64,000 nucleotides of DNA from Variovorax beijingensis (GCF_007828835.1 NZ_VIVL01000002.1:124001-188000), one strand, 5' to 3'. Positions 17,513 through 26,175 are shown, counted from the stretch's first letter. The notes: generated by a model not told the origin, from the sequence alone. Numbers and translations are program-made.

Positions 17513-18751
17513 ATGGCCACGCATGCAATCAAGGTGCCGGACCTCGGCGAAGGCATTGCCGAGGTGGAGCTGGTGGCATGGCGCGTGCAGCCCGGCGACA
17601 CGGTGGTCGAGGACCAGGTGCTGGCCGACGTGATGACCGACAAGGCCACCGTCGAGATTCCCTCGCCGGTCGCGGGCCGGGTGCTCGCGCTCGGCGGCGA
17701 AGTGGGGCAGCAGCTTGCGGTGGGCGCGGAGCTGATCCGGATCGACGTGGCAGCGCAGGGTGAGGCGGTGCAGGTGCCGGCCGCACCCGCACGTGCGCCG
17801 GCACCTGAACCTGCACCAGCCGTGGCGGCAGCAGCCGCAACGGCATCCGCACCGGCCGTGCGCACGCCACCCTCGGCCGGCAAGCCGCTCGCCGCACCCG
17901 CGGTGCGCCACCGCGCCGCAGTGCTCGGCATCGATCTGCAGCAGATTCAGGGCAGCGCCGCCGACGGCCGCATCCTGCACGAGGATCTCGACGCCTGGCT
18001 GCTCCGCCGGCAGCGCGCGCAGGCGCCGAGCCCGCCGCGCTACGCGGAGCGCAACGACGAGGAGGCCGTGCCCGTGACCGGCGTGCGCCGCCGCATCGCG
18101 CAGCGCATGCAGGATGCGATGCGCCGCATCCCGCACTTCACCTACGTCGAGGAAGTCGACGTGACCGAGCTGGAGCTGCTGCGCGCGCGGCTCAACGAAC
18201 GCTGGGACAGCGAGCGGGCCCACCTGACGCTGCTGCCGCTGCTGGTGCGCGCCATCGTGCTGGCGGTGCCGCGCTTTCCGCAGATCAACGCCCGCTTCGA
18301 CGACGAGACGGGCGTGCTCACGCGCCATGGCGCGGTGCACGTCGGCATCGCGACCCAGACCGCGGTCGGTCTCATGGTGCCGGTGCTGCGCCACGCCGAA
18401 GCACGCGATCCCTGGTCGAGCGCCACCGAGATCGCGCGGCTGGCCGAGGCCGCGCGCGCGGGCCGGGCCACGCGCGACGAACTGAGCGGCTCGACCCTCA
18501 CCGTCACCAGCCTGGGCGCGCTGGGCGGCATCGCGTCCACGCCGATCATCAATGCGCCCGAGGTGGCGATCGTCGGCGTCAACCGCATCGTGCAGCGCCC
18601 GGTGATGAAGGATGGCGCGGTGGCCGCGCGGCGCATGATGAACCTGTCGTCCTCCTTCGACCACCGCGTGGTCGACGGCCAGCTGGCGGCCGAGTTCGTG
18701 CAGGCCGTGCGCGCCTCGCTCGAATGCCCGGCGCTGCTTTTTGCCGAGTAG
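17513..18751 (+). CDS. bkdB: Branched-chain 2-oxoacid dehydrogenase E2 (dihydrolipoyl acyltransferase)
   Basis: E2 core of the complex, 412 aa. One lipoyl domain covers residues 1-80 with the lipoylated Lys44 in MTDKATVEIPSP. A flexible Ala/Pro linker (about 88-126) leads to the peripheral-subunit-binding domain (about 127-163) and a second linker. The catalytic acyltransferase domain (about 185-412) has the active-site His384 and Asp388 in FDHRVVDG. It passes the acyl group from lipoate to CoA. No E3 (lipoamide dehydrogenase) gene follows; transcription meets the convergent ferredoxin gene after 16 bp, so E3 must come from elsewhere in the genome. Confidence 0.94.
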   Translation: MATHAIKVPDLGEGIAEVELVAWRVQPGDTVVEDQVLADVMTDKATVEIPSPVAGRVLALGGEVGQQLAVGAELIRIDVAAQGEAVQVPAAPARAPAPEPAPAVAAAAATASAPAVRTPPSAGKPLAAPAVRHRAAVLGIDLQQIQGSAADGRILHEDLDAWLLRRQRAQAPSPPRYAERNDEEAVPVTGVRRRIAQRMQDAMRRIPHFTYVEEVDVTELELLRARLNERWDSERAHLTLLPLLVRAIVLAVPRFPQINARFDDETGVLTRHGAVHVGIATQTAVGLMVPVLRHAEARDPWSSATEIARLAEAARAGRATRDELSGSTLTVTSLGALGGIASTPIINAPEVAIVGVNRIVQRPVMKDGAVAARRMMNLSSSFDHRVVDGQLAAEFVQAVRASLECPALLFAE

Positions 18752-18767
18752 CCGGCGCCGCGGCGCC

Positions 18768-19124
18768 TCAGGCCTCGCCGTCCGGCGCGAGCCCCGGTCC
18801 CTGGTGGAACACGAGGTCTTCCACCACCACGCCGCCCACCAGGTGCTGCGACAGGATGCGGTCCATGTTCTCGGGCGTGACGTTGTAGTACCAGGTGCCG
18901 TCGGGCTGCACGCACATCACCGGTCCGCCCTTGCAGGCCGCGAAGCAGCCGACGCGGCTGCGCTTGACGCGCAGCGCACCCTCGTGGAGGCCCGCGGCCT
19001 TGAACTTGTCGCCCAGGCTGTCGAACAGGTCCTGCGAGGTGCCGTCGGGGCTGCAGCGCGGTCCGGTGCAGACCAGCAGGTGGCGCTTGTAGCCGCCGAT
19101 CTTCGGCTTGACCACTTCGCTCAT
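18768..19124 (-). CDS. Thioredoxin-like [2Fe-2S] ferredoxin in cobalamin operon
   Basis: A 118-aa ferredoxin of the thioredoxin-fold [2Fe-2S] type. Four cysteines suit the cluster: the LVCTGPRCSPDG pair near the start and the GCFAACKGGPVMCVQPDG group after the first half, which is the family arrangement. The ATG at 19124 overlaps the cobJ stop by the usual 4 nt, so it is the last gene of the cobalamin transcript. A ferredoxin here could supply electrons for cobalt reduction or for the reductive or ring-contraction steps. Bacillus megaterium carries an analogous redox protein in its cbi operon. That specific role is inferred. Confidence 0.88.
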   Translation of the reverse strand: MSEVVKPKIGGYKRHLLVCTGPRCSPDGTSQDLFDSLGDKFKAAGLHEGALRVKRSRVGCFAACKGGPVMCVQPDGTWYYNVTPENMDRILSQHLVGGVVVEDLVFHQGPGLAPDGEA

Positions 19125-20101
19125 TCCTGCGCCTCCTCGAGCGGCGCGGCCGCGGCGCTTTCTTCCTCGGCCGGTGCGGCCAGCACGGCCTCGATGTAGT
19201 CGGCGGGCAGGCGGTGCTGGGCCGCCAGCGCGGCGGCGCTTGCCCCTTCGGCATGGTCGGCGCGCAGGTTGGCCATCCAGCCCAGCAGGCCGGTCGACAG
19301 CGAGCGGCCGGGCTTCTCGCCGCTGCGCGTGTTGCCGCCGTCGTCCAGGTCGTACTTGTTGGCATAGCCGCGCGGCGTGACCATGAGGCCGTGCTGCACG
19401 AAGGTGTGGCTGTTGCCGATGAGCACGGTCGTCAGCATGCCGATGTCGCACTCGCTCATGTGGGCGAGCGTGGTCAACTCGATGCGCTCGCGCCGGCGGT
19501 AGGCCGACTTGACCACCGCCACCGGCGTGTCCGGCCGCCGGTGCCGCAGGAAAAGCTGCTGCGCCTGCACGATCTGCTGCGTGCGCCGTCCGCTCTTCGG
19601 GTTGTACAGGGCCACCACGAAGTCGGCCGCCGCCACCGCGTCGAGCCGCCGCGCGATCACGGGCCAGGGCGTGAGCAGGTCGCTCAGCGAGATCGAGCAG
19701 AAGTCGTGCGTGAGCGGCGCGCCCACCAGCGCCGCGCAGGCGTTGATGGCCGACGCGCCGGGCACCACCTCGACGGCGATGTCGGAGTCCGGCGTCCAGC
19801 CGGCCTGGAACAGCACCTCGTAGGTCGGTCCGGCCATGCCGTAGACACCGGAGTCGCCGCTGGAGATCAGCGCCACCTTCTTGCCCTCGCGGGCGCGCTC
19901 GAGCGCGTTGACGGCGCGGTCAAGCTCCTCGGTCATGCCCTTGCGGATCACCTCCTTGCCCTCGAGCAGGTCGGCCACCAGCTTGATGTAGGTGCTGTAG
20001 CCGACCACCACATCGGCTTCGGCGATCGCGGCCAGCGCGCGGCCCGTCATGTGGTCGTGGTGGCCGGGGCCGATGCCGACCAATGAAATCTTGCCGCTCA
20101 T
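19121..20101 (-). CDS. cobJ: Precorrin-3B / cobalt-precorrin-3 C17-methyltransferase
   Basis: SAM-dependent methyltransferase that methylates C17 and contracts the corrin ring. The protein is 326 aa, longer than the usual 240-250. The methyltransferase domain spans about 1-240 (ISLVGIGPGHHDHMTGRAL, LISSGDSGVYGMAGP, EVVPGASAINACAALVGAPL, FVVALYNPKSGRR, IGNSHTF). Then comes an extra tail of about 80 residues: a GEKPGRS linker, a helical segment (LLGWMANLRADHAEGASA) and an acidic, Ala-rich end. The extra part has no Cys, so it is not the Fe-S domain of CbiH60. Its ATG overlaps the cbtA stop and its stop overlaps the ferredoxin start. Confidence 0.93.
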   Translation of the reverse strand: MSGKISLVGIGPGHHDHMTGRALAAIAEADVVVGYSTYIKLVADLLEGKEVIRKGMTEELDRAVNALERAREGKKVALISSGDSGVYGMAGPTYEVLFQAGWTPDSDIAVEVVPGASAINACAALVGAPLTHDFCSISLSDLLTPWPVIARRLDAVAAADFVVALYNPKSGRRTQQIVQAQQLFLRHRRPDTPVAVVKSAYRRRERIELTTLAHMSECDIGMLTTVLIGNSHTFVQHGLMVTPRGYANKYDLDDGGNTRSGEKPGRSLSTGLLGWMANLRADHAEGASAAALAAQHRLPADYIEAVLAAPAEEESAAAAPLEEAQE

Positions 20102-20892
20102 GGATTCACCTCCAGTGCCGGCGCAGTGCGCGAATCATCGAACGCAGCGGCCAGCGCCGGCCGCAGCCAGCGCTCGAACGCCAGGCCGCAGGCCACGCCC
20201 GTCGAGGCCCAGAAGCTCAGCGAGATCCAGGTGGTCACCCAGATGAAGCGCGCATCGAGCATCCGCAGTGCGGCCTGTGCCTCGGCGCCGAAGCCCGCGA
20301 AAGGATCGCCCGCGGCCTGCGGCGCACCCACCACGAAGGGCAGCGCGAGCCAGGCCGCGGCCGCGGGCCAGCGCAAGGCGCTGCGCAGCCCCGCGAGCGA
20401 GGTGCAGGCCAGCGCCGCGCCGGCCGCGGCCAGCACCCACCAGCCCTGGCGCGAACCCAGCCGGGCCGCATCCATGCCGGGGATTTCGGCCGGCAGCCCG
20501 AGCGAGGGCCAGAAGTGAAAGCTCAGCCAGCCGGCGGCAGACACCAGCAGCGCCAGCGGCAGCGAGCGCATGCGGGCGCCGCGCCAGAGGCAGACACCCA
20601 TCGCCGCGAGCACCAGCAGCGCCATGCTGAAGGCATGCAGCATGTTGGCGACCCAGCTCCAGAAGCTGCGTTCGGCGCCGTCCTGGGGCTGCCACTGCAC
20701 TTCATCCGCGGCAGCGCCGTGGGCATGCGCCGCGTCATGGCCGTGGTCCGGCAGGGGCGCGGCCTTCTGCGATTCGTAGCTTTCGGCCGCCTGGATGATC
20801 GGCGTGGCCTGCCACTGCTGCACGCCGGTCTGCACGCTGCCCACCAGCACGGCCGCCGCCAGTGCGCACCAGATCAATCGTTGGAAGATCAT
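20098..20892 (-). CDS. cbtA: CbtA family cobalt transporter
   Basis: Membrane subunit of the predicted B12-regulated cobalt transporter CbtAB, 264 aa. About five hydrophobic segments are visible (roughly residues 5-25, 80-100, 110-126, 150-172 and 225-245). After the first helix a His-rich periplasmic loop (LPDHGHDAAHAHG, residues 47-59) could bind metal. CbtA is known mainly from comparative genomics, where it follows cobalamin riboswitches together with CbtB. This exact placement inside a riboswitch-led cobalamin operon supports cobalt as substrate. The gene starts 14 bp after cbtB and its stop overlaps the cobJ ATG. Confidence 0.88.
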   Translation of the reverse strand: MIFQRLIWCALAAAVLVGSVQTGVQQWQATPIIQAAESYESQKAAPLPDHGHDAAHAHGAAADEVQWQPQDGAERSFWSWVANMLHAFSMALLVLAAMGVCLWRGARMRSLPLALLVSAAGWLSFHFWPSLGLPAEIPGMDAARLGSRQGWWVLAAAGAALACTSLAGLRSALRWPAAAAWLALPFVVGAPQAAGDPFAGFGAEAQAALRMLDARFIWVTTWISLSFWASTGVACGLAFERWLRPALAAAFDDSRTAPALEVNP

Positions 20893-20906
20893 GGAATGTT
20901 CCGTGC

Positions 20907-21119
20907 TCAGTGGCAGGGCTTGACCGTGACGTGGCGCACGTCGTGTGCGGCGTTGTGCGCGAGCGGGCTTTCGGCGAAGGCGACGCCATACAAGACGAAC
21001 AGGCCCAGCGCCGCGGCGCCGGCCAGTTGCAGCAGCAGGCTGCGCGGCGTGCCGGCATGGGCGAAGCCGCCGGTGTGGGAAGTGGTGTGCGTGGAGGAGG
21101 TGTTCATTGCGGGTTCCAT
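20907..21119 (-). CDS. cbtB: CbtB small cobalt transporter subunit
   Basis: A 70-aa single-span membrane protein. A hydrophobic helix covers about residues 28-48, and the C-terminal end carries the CbtB signature of spaced histidines (ESPLAHNAAHDVRHVTVKPCH in part, residues 50-70), a plausible cobalt ligand set. It lies directly before cbtA, the invariable partner. Two in-frame ATGs (21119 and 21107) are possible starts and neither has a strong ribosome site. The 22-bp gap to the preceding gene is one of the few spots in this operon without a start/stop overlap. Confidence 0.87.
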   Translation of the reverse strand: MEPAMNTSSTHTTSHTGGFAHAGTPRSLLLQLAGAAALGLFVLYGVAFAESPLAHNAAHDVRHVTVKPCH

Positions 21120-21141
21120 TCGAGGTGAGGGTTGGGATTCA

Positions 21142-21546
21142 TCAGGACATGCGCGCGATCGAGACCGTCGCGTGGCGCCCGTCGGCGCCGCGGTGCCTGT
21201 GCTTGGGGACGACCAGCGCCGCCATCGGCAGGCCGCCGCCGGCCAGCAGCGCGGCCGCCTCGCTGACCGAAGGCGTGCCGGTGTGGCGGCGCACCGTTTC
21301 CGACGGATGCGGCACGGGCACCTCGGCCAGCTGCGCGGCGGGATAGAAGCGCAGCGCCCAGCCGTGGGCCGCGGCCAGCGCCAGCAGGCCGGGCTCGTCG
21401 GCCTTCAGGTCGATGCTGGCGGCCGCGGCCACCTGCGCGAGCTGCGCGCCGATGCCGGCCAGCGCCTCGTCGATCGCCTGCTGCAGCGTGTGCTGGGGCG
21501 TGCCGCGGTCGCAGCCCAGGCCGATGGCGTAGCGCACGGTGCTCAT
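21142..21546 (-). CDS. cobE: CobE / CbiG C-terminal domain protein
   Basis: A 134-aa protein equal to the C-terminal domain of CbiG, known as CobE when separate. Signature segments are YAIGLGCDRGTPQHTLQQAI at the start, then ASIDLKADEPGLLALA and the VSEAAALLAGG stretch near the end. Its ATG overlaps the stop of the CbiG gene by 4 nt in a different frame. The two together equal one full-length CbiG of about 380 aa, so they probably work as a pair in cobalt-precorrin-5A ring opening. CobE's own chemistry is not established. Confidence 0.9.
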   Translation of the reverse strand: MSTVRYAIGLGCDRGTPQHTLQQAIDEALAGIGAQLAQVAAAASIDLKADEPGLLALAAAHGWALRFYPAAQLAEVPVPHPSETVRRHTGTPSVSEAAALLAGGGLPMAALVVPKHRHRGADGRHATVSIARMS

Positions 21547-22280
21547 TGCGGCGGCCGGTAGACGACGAGCCGCTCGGCCAGCGTGCGCCAGCGCTCGGCG
21601 CTCACTTCGGCCTGCGTGATCCACAGCACGGCCTTGAAGCGCGCGAGATCCACATCATCGAAGCGCGCGAAGCGGTGGATGTTGGCGGGCAGGGGAGTCG
21701 GGCGGTTCCACCAATCAGTGCTGCCCGCTTCCTGCACCACCGCGACCGGCTCGCCGTTCACGACATGGGCCGAGACGCGCGTGATGTTGATCTTGGGCGC
21801 CTCCACCTTCCAGCCGAGTTCGCGCCCGAGGATGTCGACCGGGATGGTCTTGCCCACGTCCGACGCGGTGGTCAGCACGGGCGTGGCATCCAGCAGCGCG
21901 GCGACCTGCTCGGCCATCGCGTTGGCGCCGCCCACGTGGCCCGAGAGCACCGGAATCACGAACTGCGCGGCGTCGTCCACCACCAGCACGCCCGGGTCTT
22001 CGTCCTTGCTCTTGAGGTGTGGCGCGATCAGGCGCACCACGGCGCCGAGCGAGACGAAGAACACGATCTGGTCGAAGTCCGCGAACAGCGCCGCGATCTC
22101 GTCGCGGAAGGCACCCGCGTAGGCGCGCACCGGGTTGGGCAGGCCGGCCATGAGCGGCGCGAACTTGTAGCCCACGCACACGCTGGCCTCGGGCAGCAGG
22201 CGGGCCAGTCCGGCCGTTTGCTGCGCGCCGTGCTTGGTGATGGCCACGAGCACCACGCGGGGTGCGGCTTCATTCGTCAT
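21543..22280 (-). CDS. cbiG: Cobalt-precorrin-5A hydrolase (CbiG N-terminal and central domains)
   Basis: Opens the delta-lactone of cobalt-precorrin-5A and releases acetaldehyde in the oxygen-independent pathway. The protein is 245 aa and holds the CbiG N-terminal domain (VVLVAITKHGAQQTAGLARL, IVFFVSLGAVVRLIAPHL, KDEDPGVLVVDDAAQFVIPV and LSGHVGGANAMAEQVA) and the central domain (about 150-235). The usual C-terminal domain is encoded by the next gene. Its start overlaps the cobI end by 11 bp. The presence of CbiG rather than CobG marks the early-cobalt route. Confidence 0.92.
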   Translation of the reverse strand: MTNEAAPRVVLVAITKHGAQQTAGLARLLPEASVCVGYKFAPLMAGLPNPVRAYAGAFRDEIAALFADFDQIVFFVSLGAVVRLIAPHLKSKDEDPGVLVVDDAAQFVIPVLSGHVGGANAMAEQVAALLDATPVLTTASDVGKTIPVDILGRELGWKVEAPKINITRVSAHVVNGEPVAVVQEAGSTDWWNRPTPLPANIHRFARFDDVDLARFKAVLWITQAEVSAERWRTLAERLVVYRPPQ

Positions 22281-23070
22281 TCGGGTTTTCGTCCTCTTCG
22301 ATTTCGGTGCTGGTTTTCTTGCGGCAGCCGCGCACCAGTTCGCCGCGTTCGCGGCCGGGGTTCTTCACCAGCAGCAGCGACAGGTAGTTGACCTTGCTGC
22401 CTTTCAGGCTGGCCACGTCGTGCACGATGCGTTCGACCGGCGAGCCGGCCTTCTCGATGAAGCGGCTGTGCGCGAGCAGTCCGCGCCGCGCCAGCAGGTC
22501 GATCAGGTCGTCGAGCAGCGGCTTGACCTTCATGAGCACCAGCGTGTCGAAGTCGTCCAGCATCTTCTCGACCGCGGCAATGCCGTAGGCCGCCGGCACG
22601 ATGGCCACGGTGTCGTCCTGCTCCGAGAGCGGCAGCTGCAGGCGCGCGCAGGCTGCGTTGAACGAGGTGACGCCGGGCACCACGTCGATGCGCGCGGCCG
22701 GGTCGAGTTCGCGCAGCACGCGCGCCAGGTAGCAGAAGCTTGCGTAGGTGGAGGCATCGCCCTCGACCAGGAACAGCACGTCCTGCCCGGTCGCCAGCAG
22801 CGCCTGCACGGTCTCGGCGGCCTTCAGCCAGTGGCGCGCGAGCTTCTCGGCGTCGTGCGTCATCGGGAACAGCAGCGCCTGGTGCTGCGCGGGCGCCGAA
22901 AGCCCGGCGCGCAGCGCGATGTCGAGCGCGTAGCTTTCCTTGCGCAGGCTGCGCACGGGGTAGGTCCAGACCGCGTCGGTGCGCGTCAGCAGGGACCAGG
23001 CGCGGCGCGTGATCAGGTCAGGATCGCCCGGGCCGAGCGATACGCCGTGGAGCATGCCGGGTGCCGTCAT
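22270..23070 (-). CDS. cobI: Precorrin-2 / cobalt-precorrin-2 C20-methyltransferase
   Basis: SAM-dependent methyltransferase acting at C20 early in corrin synthesis, 266 aa. The tetrapyrrole methylase pattern is complete: LHGVSLGPGDPDLITRRAW at the N-terminus, VLFLVEGDASTYASFCYLA, then IDVVPGVTSFNAACARLQLP, and VLMKVKP later. The last 25 residues are charged (GRERGELVRGCRKKTSTEIE), an unusual tail compared with the core domain. Its ATG overlaps the cobL stop by 4 nt and its own end overlaps the cbiG start by 11 bp, in keeping with strict operon packing. Confidence 0.94.
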   Translation of the reverse strand: MTAPGMLHGVSLGPGDPDLITRRAWSLLTRTDAVWTYPVRSLRKESYALDIALRAGLSAPAQHQALLFPMTHDAEKLARHWLKAAETVQALLATGQDVLFLVEGDASTYASFCYLARVLRELDPAARIDVVPGVTSFNAACARLQLPLSEQDDTVAIVPAAYGIAAVEKMLDDFDTLVLMKVKPLLDDLIDLLARRGLLAHSRFIEKAGSPVERIVHDVASLKGSKVNYLSLLLVKNPGRERGELVRGCRKKTSTEIEEDENPNDE

Positions 23071-24395
23071 GCCGCACCGCCCGTCAGCACGCGGACCTCA
23101 GTCCTTTGCGCACAGACCAGCCACACCGGGTTCTCGGCCGCGAGCCGGTGCATGTGCAGGATCGGCTTGCTGCGCGAGGCCTGCAGCTGCAGCACGTCCC
23201 AGCTCGCACCCTGCGCCTTGAGCGCCTCGACCGCACCTGCGAGGTTCTCGATGGTCACGAAGTTCATCACCAGCCAGCCGCCCGGGCGCAGCCGCCGCAG
23301 CACCAGCGCGATGAGCTCGGCCAGTTCGCCGCCGGAGCCGCCGATGAAGACGGCGTCCGGATCGGCCCAGGCCGCCAGGCCCTCGGGCGCCTTGCCGTGC
23401 ACCAGGCTGTGGTTGCTGATGCCCATGGCCTGCCGGTTGCGCGCGACGATGGCGCTGTCGTCGGCGTTCTTCTCGATCGCGTAGACATGGCCGCGCCAGC
23501 ACAGCCGCGCCGCCTCCAGCCCGACCGAGCCGGAGCCCGCGCCGATGTCCCACACCACGCTGTCGGCGCGCAGCTGCATGCGCGCGAGCGAGACGGCGCG
23601 CACCTCGTTCTTGGTGATCAGGCCCTTCTCGGGATGGCGCTGTTCGAAGCTCGCGTCCGGCAGGCCGAACAGCACCTGCGGCGCGCGCAGCCGGGTGCGC
23701 CAGAGCAGCACCACGTTCGGGTCGGCAAAACGCATCTGTGCTGCCGCCGCGATCTGCATGCCGCTGACCACGCGTTCCTCGGGCTGGCACAGGCGCTCGG
23801 CGACGGCCATCTCGAGATCGTCGGCCAGGCCCTCGGCCACCAGCATGCGCGCGATGCGGTCGGGCGTGTTGTCGGGGCTGGTGAGCACCGCGAGGCGATC
23901 GTGCTGGCGGATGTCGCGCAGCAGCGCGTAAAGGCCGTGCGCGGGCGGCGATCCCGGCAGCCAGTCGCCCGCGTCCTTCGCATGCACCGAGGCGAACTTC
24001 ATCTCCTGCCACGGCAGGCCGAGGCGCGCGCAGGCCAGCTGCAGCGTCGACACGTTGGGAATGACCTCGATCGCCTCGATGCACAGGCGCGCGGCCAGGA
24101 AGGCCGCGATGCCGTGGCACAGCGGATCGCCGGTGGCCAGCACGACCACGCGGCGCTCTTCGGCCTGTGCGGCGCGGATCCATTCGGGCACCTGCGACAG
24201 TGCGCCGGTGAGGTCGCGCTGCACCGCGCCGGGTGCGATGTGCGGCGCGAACAGCGCCAGCGTGCGTGCGGCGCCGATCACCAGCTGCGCCTGCTGCAGA
24301 TGGGCCATCGCGCTGCGCCCGAGGCTCGCATCGCCATCGTCCAGCACGCCGAGGATGCGGCATTTGTGGGTCATGTTGTTGTGGTTGTCGTTCAC
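23067..24395 (-). CDS. cobL: Precorrin-6Y C5,15-methyltransferase (CbiE-CbiT fusion)
   Basis: Fused enzyme that methylates C5 and C15 and decarboxylates the C12 acetate, about 442 aa. The N-terminal CbiE domain (about 1-210) includes VVVLATGDPLCHGIAAFLA and VIPNVSTLQLACARLGLPW. The C-terminal CbiT domain (about 245-430) has the SAM-binding VWDIGAGSGSVGLEAARL and AVFIGGSGGEL. I choose the GTG at 24395 because it overlaps the cbiD stop as a GTGA and follows GGAGG. The ATG at 24374 lacks a ribosome site and would give 435 aa. Its stop overlaps the cobI start. Confidence 0.93.
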   Translation of the reverse strand: MNDNHNNMTHKCRILGVLDDGDASLGRSAMAHLQQAQLVIGAARTLALFAPHIAPGAVQRDLTGALSQVPEWIRAAQAEERRVVVLATGDPLCHGIAAFLAARLCIEAIEVIPNVSTLQLACARLGLPWQEMKFASVHAKDAGDWLPGSPPAHGLYALLRDIRQHDRLAVLTSPDNTPDRIARMLVAEGLADDLEMAVAERLCQPEERVVSGMQIAAAAQMRFADPNVVLLWRTRLRAPQVLFGLPDASFEQRHPEKGLITKNEVRAVSLARMQLRADSVVWDIGAGSGSVGLEAARLCWRGHVYAIEKNADDSAIVARNRQAMGISNHSLVHGKAPEGLAAWADPDAVFIGGSGGELAELIALVLRRLRPGGWLVMNFVTIENLAGAVEALKAQGASWDVLQLQASRSKPILHMHRLAAENPVWLVCAQRTEVRVLTGGAA

Positions 24396-25489
24396 GGCGC
24401 CTCCGCGATCTTTCGGCCTTCGAAGTCGCAGACCAGCACCTTCAGTTCGAACTGGTCGGGGTAGCGCGTGCGCAGCGTCTGGATGACGCGCTGCGCAAGC
24501 GCCGTGTGAAAGGCGGTGCCGAGCCCGAGCGCGTCCATGCGCTCGCCGGCATAGCGCGCGGTCTCGTTGCCGCGGATCGCCTCGCACACATCGGGCGGCG
24601 CGCAGAGTCCGGCGGCCAGGTCGGCCAGCAGGCCGGTGTCGACCTCGGCCCGGCCGGCGTGGGTGATGGTCTCGCCCTGCGCGATCTTGGTGAGCTTGCC
24701 GACCATGCCGCCGATCACCACTTTCCGGATCCCGGCCTTGACCGCGGCGCCCATCGCATAGCGCAGGAAGTCGCCCATCTGCACGAAGGCCGGCTCGGGC
24801 AGTTCCGGCATTTCGGCCATCACGAATTTCTCGGTGCGCCCGCCGGTCGTGAGCACGACCACGCCGTGGCCCAAGGTGCCCGCCACCTGCACGCCCTGCA
24901 CCACGCTCGCACGGTAGGCGGCGGTGGAGTACGGCTTGACGATGCCGGTCGTGCCCAGGATGGAAATGCCGCCGAGGATGCCCAGGCGCGCGTTGAGCGT
25001 CTTCCTGGCCATCTCCTCGCCCTGCGGCACGGAGATGGCGACTTCGAGGCCGACCTCGTCGAGCAGCGCCGCGCCCACCGCGCGCACGTTGGCCTCGATG
25101 TTGCGGCGCGGCACCGGGTTGATGGCGGGGCCGCCCACGGCGAGCCCGAGGCCCGGCATGGTGACGGTGCCCACGCCGGCGCCGCCGGCCAGCACCACCT
25201 GGCCCGCGAGCTCGGGCAGCAGGCGCACGTCGGCCGTGAGATGGGCTTTGTCGGTGCAGTCGGGGTCGTCGCCGGCGTCCTTGATGACCATCGCATGCGC
25301 GCTCGCGCCGTCGACGCGGCCGTCGTGCACCGCGAAGCGCACGAGGTCGCCGTTGGGCAGCAGGCACTCGACCTCGCCGGGCACCTGGCCCGTGACCAGG
25401 CCGATCACCGCCGCGCGCGCCGCCGCGGCTGAACACGCACCGGTCGTGAAACCGGTGCGGGTGCCGCGGGGCGCGCCCTTGTCCATCAT
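24392..25489 (-). CDS. cbiD: Cobalt-precorrin-5B C1-methyltransferase
   Basis: C1-methyltransferase of the oxygen-independent cobalamin pathway, 365 aa. Family signatures are TRTGFTTGACSAAAARAAV at the N-terminus, KDAGDDPDCTDKAHL, GGAGVGTVTMPGLGLAVGGP, AINPVPRRNI, and LGILGGISILGTTGIVKPYS. CbiD has no counterpart in the aerobic Pseudomonas denitrificans route, where CobF acts instead, so it helps assign this operon. Two adjacent ATGs exist; the first overlaps the cobH stop by 4 nt. The gene lies mid-operon between cobH and cobL. Confidence 0.95.
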   Translation of the reverse strand: MMDKGAPRGTRTGFTTGACSAAAARAAVIGLVTGQVPGEVECLLPNGDLVRFAVHDGRVDGASAHAMVIKDAGDDPDCTDKAHLTADVRLLPELAGQVVLAGGAGVGTVTMPGLGLAVGGPAINPVPRRNIEANVRAVGAALLDEVGLEVAISVPQGEEMARKTLNARLGILGGISILGTTGIVKPYSTAAYRASVVQGVQVAGTLGHGVVVLTTGGRTEKFVMAEMPELPEPAFVQMGDFLRYAMGAAVKAGIRKVVIGGMVGKLTKIAQGETITHAGRAEVDTGLLADLAAGLCAPPDVCEAIRGNETARYAGERMDALGLGTAFHTALAQRVIQTLRTRYPDQFELKVLVCDFEGRKIAEAP

Positions 25490-26175
25490 GCGGCGTGTTC
25501 GCGCGCCTCGGCCAGGCCCAGCAGCGCGTGGATCGCGGCCACCACCAGCGTGGAGCCGCCCTTGCGCCCGCGGATCACGATCCAGGGCACGTCGTTTTCG
25601 AGCGCGACCAGGTCCTTCGACTCGGCCGCCGACACGAAGCCCACCGGCATGCCGACCACCAGCGCGGGGCGCGCGCCCTCTTCGTGGATCAGCCGCACGA
25701 TCTCGATCAGCGCGGTGGGCGCATTGCCGATGCCGACGATCGCGCCGTCGACCAGCCCGAGGCGATGCGCCTTGCGCATGGCCTGCACCGCACGCGTGGT
25801 GCCTTCGGCCATCGCCTGCGAGATCACGTCCGGGTCGCTGATGAACTGGTGCGTGCCCATGCCGAAGTGCGCCAGGCGCGGCGCCGAGAGGCCGACGCAG
25901 ATCATCTCGACATCGGCCAGCACGCGGCTGGCGCGCGAGCGGATGGCGGCGATGGCGGCATCGACCGCTTCAGGATGGAAGTCGGTCAGGCCGTTGAAGT
26001 CGAAGTCGGCGTTCGCATGGATCATGCGGCGCACCACGGGCCACTGGTCGGCGGTGTAGGCATGCGATGCCACCTCGCGGTCGATCACCGCGAAGGAGTC
26101 GTGCTCGATGGCGCGGCCCGCCGCGGTGAGCTGCTCGGTGACGACGTTGGCCGCCGTGGAAGACGCCGGCTTCAT
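25486..26175 (-). CDS. cobH: Precorrin-8X / cobalt-precorrin-8 methylmutase
   Basis: Moves the methyl group from C11 to C12 to give (hydrogeno- or cob-)yrinic acid, 229 aa. Signature segments include SFAVIDREVASHAY, VVRRMIHANADFDF, DVEMICVGLSAPRL, IVGIGNAPTALIEIV and LVVGMPVGFVSAAESKDLV; the His in RMIHA is the likely catalytic acid. The protein could be called CbiC as well, and the cobalt-bearing substrate is likely given the CbiX next door. Both ends overlap neighbours by 4 nt (cbiX stop, cbiD start). Confidence 0.95.
   Translation of the reverse strand: MKPASSTAANVVTEQLTAAGRAIEHDSFAVIDREVASHAYTADQWPVVRRMIHANADFDFNGLTDFHPEAVDAAIAAIRSRASRVLADVEMICVGLSAPRLAHFGMGTHQFISDPDVISQAMAEGTTRAVQAMRKAHRLGLVDGAIVGIGNAPTALIEIVRLIHEEGARPALVVGMPVGFVSAAESKDLVALENDVPWIVIRGRKGGSTLVVAAIHALLGLAEAREHAA

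Noticed and set aside
19214..20086. 290-aa plus-strand frame opposite cobJ
   Set aside because: Antisense to a conserved methyltransferase; no ribosome site or domain.
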